Made by a program: the position numbers and the translations under genes. The notes beneath the pieces were generated by a model. The model had not been told where the DNA came from and ran no database searches. It saw nothing but the letters and a program-made list of their open reading frames with translations. From Pseudomonadota bacterium (GTDB lineage: Bacteria > Myxococcota_A > Polyangia > Polyangiales > Sandaracinaceae): a DNA stretch of 8,108 bases. Location: NCBI GenBank assembly GCA_023427125.1, contig JAEZBP010000762.1:1-8108 (forward strand). The letters are read 5' to 3'. Within the stretch, counting starts at the first letter, position 1. Each line of letters opens with the position of its first letter. Of the stretch, positions 1-4,713 are shown piece after piece.

Positions 1-557
1 GCCTGGAGGAGCGCGCGCGGCCGGTCGTCGAGACCGAGGGCGCCGCGATGGTGCAGGCGCAGCTGCGCGAGGGGCTCACGCTGAGCCTCGATCTCTGTGG
101 CGGGCAGCTCGACACCTCGCTCGGTGCGGTCCGAGACGGATCGCCGCCGCCGTCCCGGCCCTACCCCGACGACGAGGGCCTCTGGCTCGACAACGCGCGC
201 GTCGAGCTGCGCCCGGGCGGCGTGGACATGAGCGGCCCATGGCCGACCTCGGGGCGCCGCGTGACCGTCGAGCTCGAGGTGGAAGACGGCGACGGCGCGG
301 AGGCCTCGCTCGTCTGCAAGGAGGAGGCGGCGCTCATCGCCTCCGAGGTCCTCGCGGGCGGCGTCGCCCCGGCGGGCGACGAGCGCGCAAGCCGCGCGGC
401 GTGGCGAGGCCGCGCGATCACGCTCGCGCTCGCGCCGGGCGCCTGCGCCGAGGCCGTGCTCATGGTGCGGGCCGCCGGCGAGGTCCCGGTCCGCTACCGC
501 TACCGCCTCCGCCGCGACGGCGACGAGCGCGAAGACCTCGTCCGCTGCGGCCGCTGA
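1..557 (+). CDS. Hypothetical protein, 3' portion (start lies before the window)
   Basis: The frame is open from base 3 to a TGA at 555-557, giving 184 residues. An ATG at base 48 lies inside it, but the codons before it (LEERARPVVETEGAA) read as ordinary coding sequence, so the real start is probably upstream of the window. I do not recognise the family. The visible part has four Cys (in DLCGG, LVCKE, GACAE and the terminal RCGR), which could form two disulfides, and alternating hydrophobic/charged stretches (VTVELEVED, AITLALAPG, VRYRYRLR) that suggest a beta-rich domain. No membrane segment or catalytic motif is seen. An extracytoplasmic location is plausible from the Cys content but is not shown, because the N-terminus is missing. 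The gene converges on the NAD kinase gene, with 38 bp between the stops. That the frame codes is likely; its function is unknown. Confidence 0.7.
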   Translation, partial: LEERARPVVETEGAAMVQAQLREGLTLSLDLCGGQLDTSLGAVRDGSPPPSRPYPDDEGLWLDNARVELRPGGVDMSGPWPTSGRRVTVELEVEDGDGAEASLVCKEEAALIASEVLAGGVAPAGDERASRAAWRGRAITLALAPGACAEAVLMVRAAGEVPVRYRYRLRRDGDEREDLVRCGR

Positions 558-571
558 GCTGAGTTGGCTGG

Positions 572-591
572 GCGCGCGCGAGGGCGCGCGC
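572..591. terminator. GC-rich hairpin between convergent genes, possible bidirectional terminator
   Basis: GCGCGCGC at 572-579 and GCGCGCGC at 584-591 are perfectly complementary and enclose a 4-nt loop (GAGG). The 8-bp all-GC stem sits in the 38-bp gap between the stop of the plus-strand gene (557) and the stop of the minus-strand NAD kinase (596), where a shared terminator would be expected. No T-tract follows on either strand, so it is not a classical intrinsic terminator. It may only slow polymerase or protect 3' ends. Alternating GC is also common in such a genome by chance. Confidence 0.35.
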
Positions 592-595
592 AAGC

Positions 596-1477
596 TCAAC
601 GCACGGCGCGCGGGAAGGCGAGGAGCATGAGGGGATCGTCGCTGCGCGAGAACGCGAGCTCGCTGCCGATCGGCACCTCGTGCACCACGTGCGGGCCGTC
701 GAGGAAGACCACGCCCTCGCGGATCTGGCTGTGCACCACCAGCCGCTCGTGCGAGCCGACGAGCCCGCGCCGGAGCCGGTAGCTGCCCTCCGGCGGCACG
801 TAGGGCTCGCGCACCACGTACTGGAGCCGCCGCGAGGAGGGCGGCATCACGCGGCCGCCGGCGGAGCGCTGCGCGGCGGTCGACCCGGCCGCGGGGCCGA
901 TCCAGAGGCCGCTCGACTTCTGCGTCTCCTCGACCTCGCCGTGCCGGAGGATGTAGCGGCTCGTGGCGGCGGGGCTGCGATGGCAGAAGAGCGCGTCGTT
1001 GAGCACGCGCCGGTGGACGAGCTGGCCGTCGATCTCGACCTTCATGCGGGTGAGCGCCGTCGCGCGGAGCTCGCCCGTGATCGCGCGCCTCAGGATCGCG
1101 CGCACGCTCCCCTTCCGGCCGCCGCAGAAGTGCCCGACGCTGTGATCGGGCGCGCTGTTGATCGCGATCACCGGCACGCCCTTCGACACCCGGTGCGAGG
1201 CCCACAGCAAGGTGCCGTCGCCGCCGACGGTCACGACGAGATCGAAGTCCTCGACGAGGCCCTCGTCGCTGCGATAGCGGAACACGCCCCGGACCCCGAG
1301 CTCGCGCAGCGCCTCGCGCGTCTCCTCGAGCGTCTCGACGTGATCGCGATCGGCGGCGAGGATGCTCCTCACGGTGCGATCCTCGGACTCGACGAGCTGG
1401 CGGATGCGCTCGTTCTTCCGCTCGCGCACGTAGATCTGGTACGCGGACTTCTTGTAGATGACGAGGACGTGCTTCAT
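596..1477 (-). CDS. nadK: NAD(+)/NADH kinase, NADK3/NADK2-like type
   Basis: This cytoplasmic kinase phosphorylates NAD(H) to NADP(H); the protein has 293 residues, usual for the family. The catalytic/nucleotide motif GGDGT is at residues 85-89 after a hydrophobic strand (FDLVVTV). The LN-E/D motif appears as LND (159-161), with Asp where most family members have Glu. The second glycine-rich motif is AAGSTAA (196-202) followed by SAGG (205-208). Several stretches (DHSVGHFC at 111-118, QKSSGL at 186-191, LQYVVREP at 218-225) match what I recall of plant NADK3 and human mitochondrial NADK2 rather than the usual bacterial LGFL and TPTGSTAY forms. The start is the ATG at 1477: its first four bases are ATGA, overlapping the Nudix stop, and GAGG lies about 10 nt upstream. 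Last gene of the operon. Assignment as an NAD kinase is firm; preference for NADH over NAD is only suggested by the NADK3 resemblance. Confidence 0.93.
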   Translation of the reverse strand: MKHVLVIYKKSAYQIYVRERKNERIRQLVESEDRTVRSILAADRDHVETLEETREALRELGVRGVFRYRSDEGLVEDFDLVVTVGGDGTLLWASHRVSKGVPVIAINSAPDHSVGHFCGGRKGSVRAILRRAITGELRATALTRMKVEIDGQLVHRRVLNDALFCHRSPAATSRYILRHGEVEETQKSSGLWIGPAAGSTAAQRSAGGRVMPPSSRRLQYVVREPYVPPEGSYRLRRGLVGSHERLVVHSQIREGVVFLDGPHVVHEVPIGSELAFSRSDDPLMLLAFPRAVR

Positions 1478-2211
1478 GCGCGGCCATCCTCGCTCTCTCG
1501 CGCGACGACGGCTCGCGCGACGACGGCGAGGTGCTCGTCGAGCCTGCGGATGGCCGTCTCGGTCTTCAGATCGCCGATGCGCCCGTCGCGACACGCGCGG
1601 AGGGCTTCCGCGATCGGGACGAAGCGCACCTCGGCGCGCTCCTCGACCGGGCTTCCGTCCTCGGTCGGCGTGCCGGCCGAGCGAGGCTCGACGCGCGCGA
1701 CGAAGTAGTGGAGCTTCTCGGCGAGCACGCCGGGGCTCAGGCAGGCCGCCGGACCGAGCCGCTCGAAGGCCTCGGGCGCGAGGGCGAGACCGACCTCCTC
1801 GAGCGTCTCGCGGGCGCAGCAGCGCCGGAGCCCGTCCTCGCCGCGCTCCTCGGGCTCGACGAGCCCGGCCGGCACCTCCCACAGCACGGGGCCCGACGGA
1901 TCGTCGATCGGGATCGCGTACGTGCTGCGGAACGCGAGCGGCGGGCGGAGCGCGGAGCGCAGGCACACCTCGCCCGAGGCGGTGAAGAGCACGATCGCGA
2001 CGGCGTCGAGCGCGTCGCGCTCCACGAGGTCGTACGCGTACTCGGCGCTCTCGGCGCCATCCTCGTAGCGGTTCTTCAGCGTGAGGCGGCGGACGCGCAG
2101 GAAGCCCCGATCGCAGCGCGCGCTCGCGGTGCGATCCTCGATCACCGTGACGTCGACGCGCGGTCGATCGGCCAAGAGATCGATCAGCTCGGGGGGATCG
2201 GTGGTGTCCAC
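1474..2211 (-). CDS. Nudix hydrolase, ADP-ribose pyrophosphatase-like
   Basis: The protein has 245 residues and is probably cytoplasmic. Family members cleave ADP-ribose (or related ADP-sugars) to AMP and ribose 5-phosphate. An N-terminal beta region (about 20-90; VRRLTLKNRYEDG) is followed by the substrate-side WEVPAGLVEP (111-120) and a Nudix box from G116 to L142 ending RETLEEVGL, with metal-binding E138 and E139. After it comes SPGVLAEKLHYFVA (159-172), a Pro-Gly-...-Glu segment typical of ADP-ribose pyrophosphatases. The box is unusual: G-x5-E is followed by 11 residues before RE instead of the standard 7. The start is GTG at 2211, which overlaps the 3' end of the preceding gene by 28 bp; no strong ribosome site is visible, so re-initiation is likely. 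A shorter start at an internal GTG (residue 23) cannot be excluded. The stop overlaps the NAD kinase start (ATGA). The class is secure; the exact substrate is inferred. Confidence 0.88.
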   Translation of the reverse strand: MDTTDPPELIDLLADRPRVDVTVIEDRTASARCDRGFLRVRRLTLKNRYEDGAESAEYAYDLVERDALDAVAIVLFTASGEVCLRSALRPPLAFRSTYAIPIDDPSGPVLWEVPAGLVEPEERGEDGLRRCCARETLEEVGLALAPEAFERLGPAACLSPGVLAEKLHYFVARVEPRSAGTPTEDGSPVEERAEVRFVPIAEALRACRDGRIGDLKTETAIRRLDEHLAVVARAVVARESEDGRA

Positions 2212-2687
2212 GTCAACCCCACGCCCGGCGCGAAGAGCGCGGTCTCGCCGTCGCCGAAGAGGCCCCAGACGTCCATGCCCACCGCGAGCGCGGCGCCCGC
2301 GCCGAGGTTGAAGAGGAGGTACGCGCCCCCGCCGACGAAGCCGCCCGCGGTGAGCTTCACCTCCTGCGTCGCGCCTCCCCAGAGCCCGCCCCGCGCGCGG
2401 AGGGAGAAGCCCACCGCGTCACCGAGGAGCTCGAGCCCGACGGAGGCGGCGAGCGGCATGAAGACGCGGCTCTGCGTGTCGTCCTCGCTCGGCATCGCGC
2501 CGACGCCGAGGAAGCCACCGACGCGGAAGATGCCGAGGGGCACGAAGAGATCGACGCCGAGCGCGCCGCCGAGGTCGGGCGCGGTGGACGCGAGCAGGCT
2601 CGCGGTCACCGCTCCGGCCGGCGCGTCCTGGGCCCCGGCGGGCGCGGCGCAGAAGAGGACCGCGATAAGCGCGAGCCCGCGCTTCAT
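2184..2687 (-). CDS. Small exported protein, possibly outer-membrane/beta-rich
   Basis: The protein has 167 residues and belongs to no family I recognise. Residues 1-20 form a Sec signal peptide: MKR, the hydrophobic run GLALIAVLFCAAPAG, then AQ at the likely signal peptidase I site. The mature part is rich in Gly, Ala and hydrophobics, with alternating strands (GGALGVDLFVPLGIFRVGGFLG at 40-61, AVGFSLRARGGLWGG at 91-105, GGGAYLLFNLGAGAALAVGMDVWG at 119-142). This resembles a small beta-barrel or outer-membrane protein, as is common in Myxococcota. The barrel-like ending GVGLTWT is followed by an odd PPIPPS tail in place of a terminal aromatic residue. The ATG at 2687 overlaps the transaldolase stop (ATGA), which fixes the start. 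The 3' end overlaps the Nudix gene by 28 bp. Why an envelope protein sits between metabolic genes is unclear. Coding and export are well supported; the barrel is inference. Confidence 0.8.
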   Translation of the reverse strand: MKRGLALIAVLFCAAPAGAQDAPAGAVTASLLASTAPDLGGALGVDLFVPLGIFRVGGFLGVGAMPSEDDTQSRVFMPLAASVGLELLGDAVGFSLRARGGLWGGATQEVKLTAGGFVGGGAYLLFNLGAGAALAVGMDVWGLFGDGETALFAPGVGLTWTPPIPPS

Positions 2688-3334
2688 CCGCGGTTCGGGA
2701 TCTTCTTCGCGTCGGCCAAGAAGCGCGCGAGGCCGAGATCGGTGAGCGGGTGCTTGAGCAGCGAGAGGATCACCGAGAGCGGCAGCGTCGCCACGTCGGC
2801 GCCGATCATCGCGCAGTCCACGACGTGCTTGGGGTGCCTTATCGAGGCGGCGAGGATCTCGGTCGTGAAGCCGTAGTTGTCGTAGATGGTCCGGAGCTGC
2901 CCGATGAGCTCCATGCCGTCCCACGAGACGTCGTCGATGCGGCCGAGGAAGGGGCTGATGTAGGTCGCGCCGGCCTTCGCGGCGAGCAGGCCCTGCGTCG
3001 CGCTGAAGCAGAGCGTGACGTTGGTCTTGATGCCCTCGTCGGCGAGCACCCGCACGGCCTTGAGCCCGTCGGGGATCAGCGGGATCTTCGCGACGATGTT
3101 CGGATGCCACGAGGCGTACTCGCGCGCCTCGGCGAGCATCGCCGAGGTCTCCGTCGCGAAGACCTCGGCGCTGATCGGTCCGTCGACGATCTCGCAGATC
3201 TCGTGGATGACGTCCTTGAACGCGCGGCCCGTCTTGGCCACCAGCGAGGGGTTGGTCGTCACGCCGTCCACGACGCCCATCAGGGTCGCCTCGCGGATCT
3301 CGGCGACGTCGGCCGAGTCGATGAAGATCTTCAT
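2684..3334 (-). CDS. tal: Transaldolase (TalC/MipB, fructose-6-phosphate aldolase-like family)
   Basis: This cytoplasmic TIM-barrel enzyme of the non-oxidative pentose phosphate pathway moves a dihydroxyacetone unit between sugar phosphates. At 216 residues it has the short-subfamily length. It opens with the characteristic MKIFIDSA, then GVTTNPSLVAK (24-34). The Schiff-base lysine is K83 in NIVAKIPL, followed by TNVTLCFSATQGLLAAKAGA (104-123), SPFLGRIDD (127-135) and the C-terminal GADVATLPLSVI. The SPFLGR form fits transaldolase rather than true fructose-6-phosphate aldolase, which to my recollection has a Tyr-containing version. The start is the ATG at 3334 because the family begins at MKxFID; an in-frame ATG at 3382 would add 16 residues of non-family sequence. 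GGAG at 3348-3345 is the likely ribosome site, 10 nt away, and lies in competing hairpins. First gene of the operon; its stop overlaps the next start (ATGA). Confidence 0.93.
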   Translation of the reverse strand: MKIFIDSADVAEIREATLMGVVDGVTTNPSLVAKTGRAFKDVIHEICEIVDGPISAEVFATETSAMLAEAREYASWHPNIVAKIPLIPDGLKAVRVLADEGIKTNVTLCFSATQGLLAAKAGATYISPFLGRIDDVSWDGMELIGQLRTIYDNYGFTTEILAASIRHPKHVVDCAMIGADVATLPLSVILSLLKHPLTDLGLARFLADAKKIPNRG

Positions 3335-3344
3335 GTCCCTGATG

Positions 3345-3367
3345 CTCCGCCAGCGGAGTGCTCCGCT
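3345..3367 (-). promoter_or_regulatory. Competing hairpins over the transaldolase Shine-Dalgarno
   Basis: Read on the minus strand, segment 1 AGCGGAG (3367-3361), segment 2 CTCCGCT (3358-3352) and segment 3 GCGGAG (3350-3345) follow one another. Segment 2 can pair with segment 1 (7 complementary bases, 2-nt gap) or with segment 3 (6 complementary bases, 2-nt gap). With loops opened to 4 nt these become 6-bp and 5-bp stems, and they cannot form together. Segment 3 contains GGAG, the best Shine-Dalgarno for the ATG at 3334. Pairing 1-2 would free the ribosome site and pairing 2-3 would hide it. The complementarity is seen directly; a regulatory role is inferred. Confidence 0.4.
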
Positions 3368-3377
3368 CGTTCCGGGG

Positions 3378-3407
3378 GACATAGCATCGCGGAGGCTGCC
3401 GTGACCA
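3378..3407 (-). promoter_or_regulatory. Weak candidate promoter for the transaldolase operon
   Basis: On the minus strand TGGTCA (3407-3402) and TATGTC (3383-3378) are separated by 18 bp, giving partial matches (about 4/6 and 3/6) to the housekeeping -35 and -10 hexamers. Transcription would begin near 3371, so the short leader would contain exactly the three hairpin segments at 3367-3345. The match lacks the final T of the -10 box and is low confidence. Confidence 0.22.
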
Positions 3408-3443
3408 GCCGTCGCGCGCGTGCGCGGCCGTGGGGTCGCTGAC

Positions 3444-3449
3444 TATTCT
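3444..3449 (+). promoter_or_regulatory. -10-like box TATTCT, possible leaderless promoter
   Basis: TATTCT matches TATAAT at four of six positions, including the key T1, A2 and T6. It lies in an AT-rich island within very GC-rich DNA. Only 6 nt (GAGCCC) separate it from the ATG at 3456, so a normal -10 to +1 distance would start the transcript at or beside the start codon. No good Shine-Dalgarno and no -35 hexamer are visible, which fits leaderless genes of other high-GC bacteria. Confidence 0.45.
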
Positions 3450-3455
3450 GAGCCC

Positions 3456-4712
3456 ATGCCGCGTCGGAGCGCCGTGCACCCCCTTCGCTCTGTTGCGGCC
3501 GCCCTCGGCGCGCTGTCGATGGCGTTGCTCCCCTTCGCGGCGCGCGCGCAGGCCCCGGACGCGCTCGAGGCGCCGCTGCGCGGCTTCACCACCGCGGAGC
3601 TCGCGCGGGTCGAGCCTCTGCTCGCCGACGGCATCGTCGGTTTGATCGAGCTCGGCCACGGCGACGAGATCCCCGCCGTGCACCTGGCGGCGGAGATCGC
3701 GGCGCCGCCGGACGCCGTCCGCGACCTGCTCGCGAGCCCCGCCGGCTACCCGAGCTTCATGCCGGCGGTGAGCGAGGTGGTGGAGCACGAGCGGCACGGC
3801 AACGTGCTGGCCTTCACGTGGCGGTGGCGCACGTCGATCTTCACGCTCGGCGGCCAGGCGAACGTCGCCGTCTTCTCGCCGCCGCCCGCGCAGCGCGCCC
3901 GCGGCCACCGCGTGGTCGTCGAGCGCACGGCGGGCGACCTCGGCCAGGGCCGCGAGGTGTGGCGCATCCTGCCGCGCGGCGAGGGCTCGCTCCTCTTGCT
4001 CTCGACGCGCGTCGACATGCGCGACGCGAACCCGATCACCCGTCAGATGGCGAGCGCGTCACGGAGCCTCAGCCGCAGCATCAACCTCGCGATGGGCTTC
4101 GGGATGCTCGCGAGGGTGCGCATCGAGGCGGAGCGCCGCGCGGGCTTCGAGCGGCCCTCCGTACAGATCGCGCTCCGCCGGCCCGACGTCGATCTGCGCG
4201 TGATCGATCCTCTGCTGCGCCGGGGCGACTTCCTCTTCATCGAGACCAACGGGACCGAGCTGCGCCAGGCCAGCGTCGCGACCCGCCTCCCGCACGCCGA
4301 GGCGCGCGTGCGCGAGATCATGCTCGACCCGGTCGCGTTCACGCAGGCGCTCATCGCGGGCAGCCACGCGAGCGTGAGACAGCGCGACGAGGACGGCACC
4401 CTCTTCGACTGGGCGGTCGACCTGCCGCTGATCGGGACCGGCGGCACGATGAGGCTCCACGAGGAGCCCGACCGCACGATCCACCTCGACGCGACGAGCG
4501 GCGCGCTCGACGGCGGCCACTGGCGCTTCGTCACTCAGCCCCTCGGCGGCGCGGCCACCGGCGTCCTCGGCTGGGCCGAGTTCGACGTCGGCAGCGCGAA
4601 CTTCCTCCTGCGCGCCGTCGTGGAGGCCGACACCAGCCTCCGCCCCGGCCTGAGCGCGGCGACGGAGGTCATGATGGTCCGCGCCCTCCGCATCCGGCTG
4701 ACGCACCGGTGA
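3456..4712 (+). CDS. Exported protein with two tandem START/SRPBCC (polyketide cyclase-like) domains
   Basis: The protein has 418 residues. A Sec-type signal peptide occupies about 1-32 (PRR, hydrophobic SVAAALGALSMALLPFAA, then ARAQ), so it probably acts in the periplasm. Residues about 62-230 resemble an SRPBCC/START lipid-binding fold: VHLAAEIAAPPDAVRDLLAS (75-94), YPSFMPAVSEV (98-108), a strand pair ending TWRWRT, then a long C-terminal helix (RSLSRSINLAMGFGMLARVR, 203-222). Residues about 259-418 appear to repeat this plan, with ASVATRLPHAEARVREIML (272-290), a middle FDWAVDLPLIGTGGTM (317-332) and a final helix ending MMVRALRIRL. Such folds bind hydrophobic ligands; the ligand here is unknown. 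The ATG at 3456 is chosen because it gives the signal peptide directly and follows the -10-like box; a GTG at 3420 would put 12 polar residues ahead of it. The stop is 1 nt from that of the convergent gene. Confidence 0.8.
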   Translation: MPRRSAVHPLRSVAAALGALSMALLPFAARAQAPDALEAPLRGFTTAELARVEPLLADGIVGLIELGHGDEIPAVHLAAEIAAPPDAVRDLLASPAGYPSFMPAVSEVVEHERHGNVLAFTWRWRTSIFTLGGQANVAVFSPPPAQRARGHRVVVERTAGDLGQGREVWRILPRGEGSLLLLSTRVDMRDANPITRQMASASRSLSRSINLAMGFGMLARVRIEAERRAGFERPSVQIALRRPDVDLRVIDPLLRRGDFLFIETNGTELRQASVATRLPHAEARVREIMLDPVAFTQALIAGSHASVRQRDEDGTLFDWAVDLPLIGTGGTMRLHEEPDRTIHLDATSGALDGGHWRFVTQPLGGAATGVLGWAEFDVGSANFLLRAVVEADTSLRPGLSAATEVMMVRALRIRLTHR

Positions 4713-4713
4713 G

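Larger units (their letters stand above)
3335..3455. other. 121-bp divergent intergenic region
   Basis: This is the only intergenic stretch of note and must drive both the minus-strand transaldolase operon and the plus-strand START-domain gene. It holds a three-segment inverted repeat next to the transaldolase start, a GC-rich middle (alternating CG around 3413-3430), and a conspicuous AT-richer patch, GACTATTCTGA, just before the plus-strand ATG. No RNA gene or operator with clear dyad symmetry is visible apart from the hairpins. Confidence 0.7.

Noticed and set aside
680..1708. 342-codon open frame on the plus strand opposite NAD kinase and Nudix
   Set aside because: It is antisense to two genes with recognisable motifs, and its translation is Ala/Arg/Asp/His-rich with no family features.
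1478..1966. Upstream extension of the NAD kinase frame to 1966
   Set aside because: The added residues are Arg/Ala-rich out-of-frame translation of the Nudix gene. The family start MKHVLVIYKK and the ATGA overlap at 1477 fix the true start.
3335..3382. Earlier transaldolase start (ATG at 3382)
   Set aside because: It adds 16 residues with no match to the family, whose members begin at MKxFID, and it would put the hairpin region into coding sequence.
3420..3455. Earlier start (GTG at 3420) for the START-domain gene
   Set aside because: It would place 12 polar residues before the signal peptide and put the -10-like box inside the gene.
3456..3555. Twin-arginine signal in the START protein (PRRSAV)
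   Set aside because: The residues after RR do not fit the Tat consensus (no Phe/Leu-Lys pattern). An ordinary Sec signal explains the hydrophobic stretch.
2688..3908. Upstream extension of the small exported protein's frame to 3908
   Set aside because: It crosses the transaldolase gene and the divergent promoter in another frame. The signal peptide begins at the ATG at 2687.
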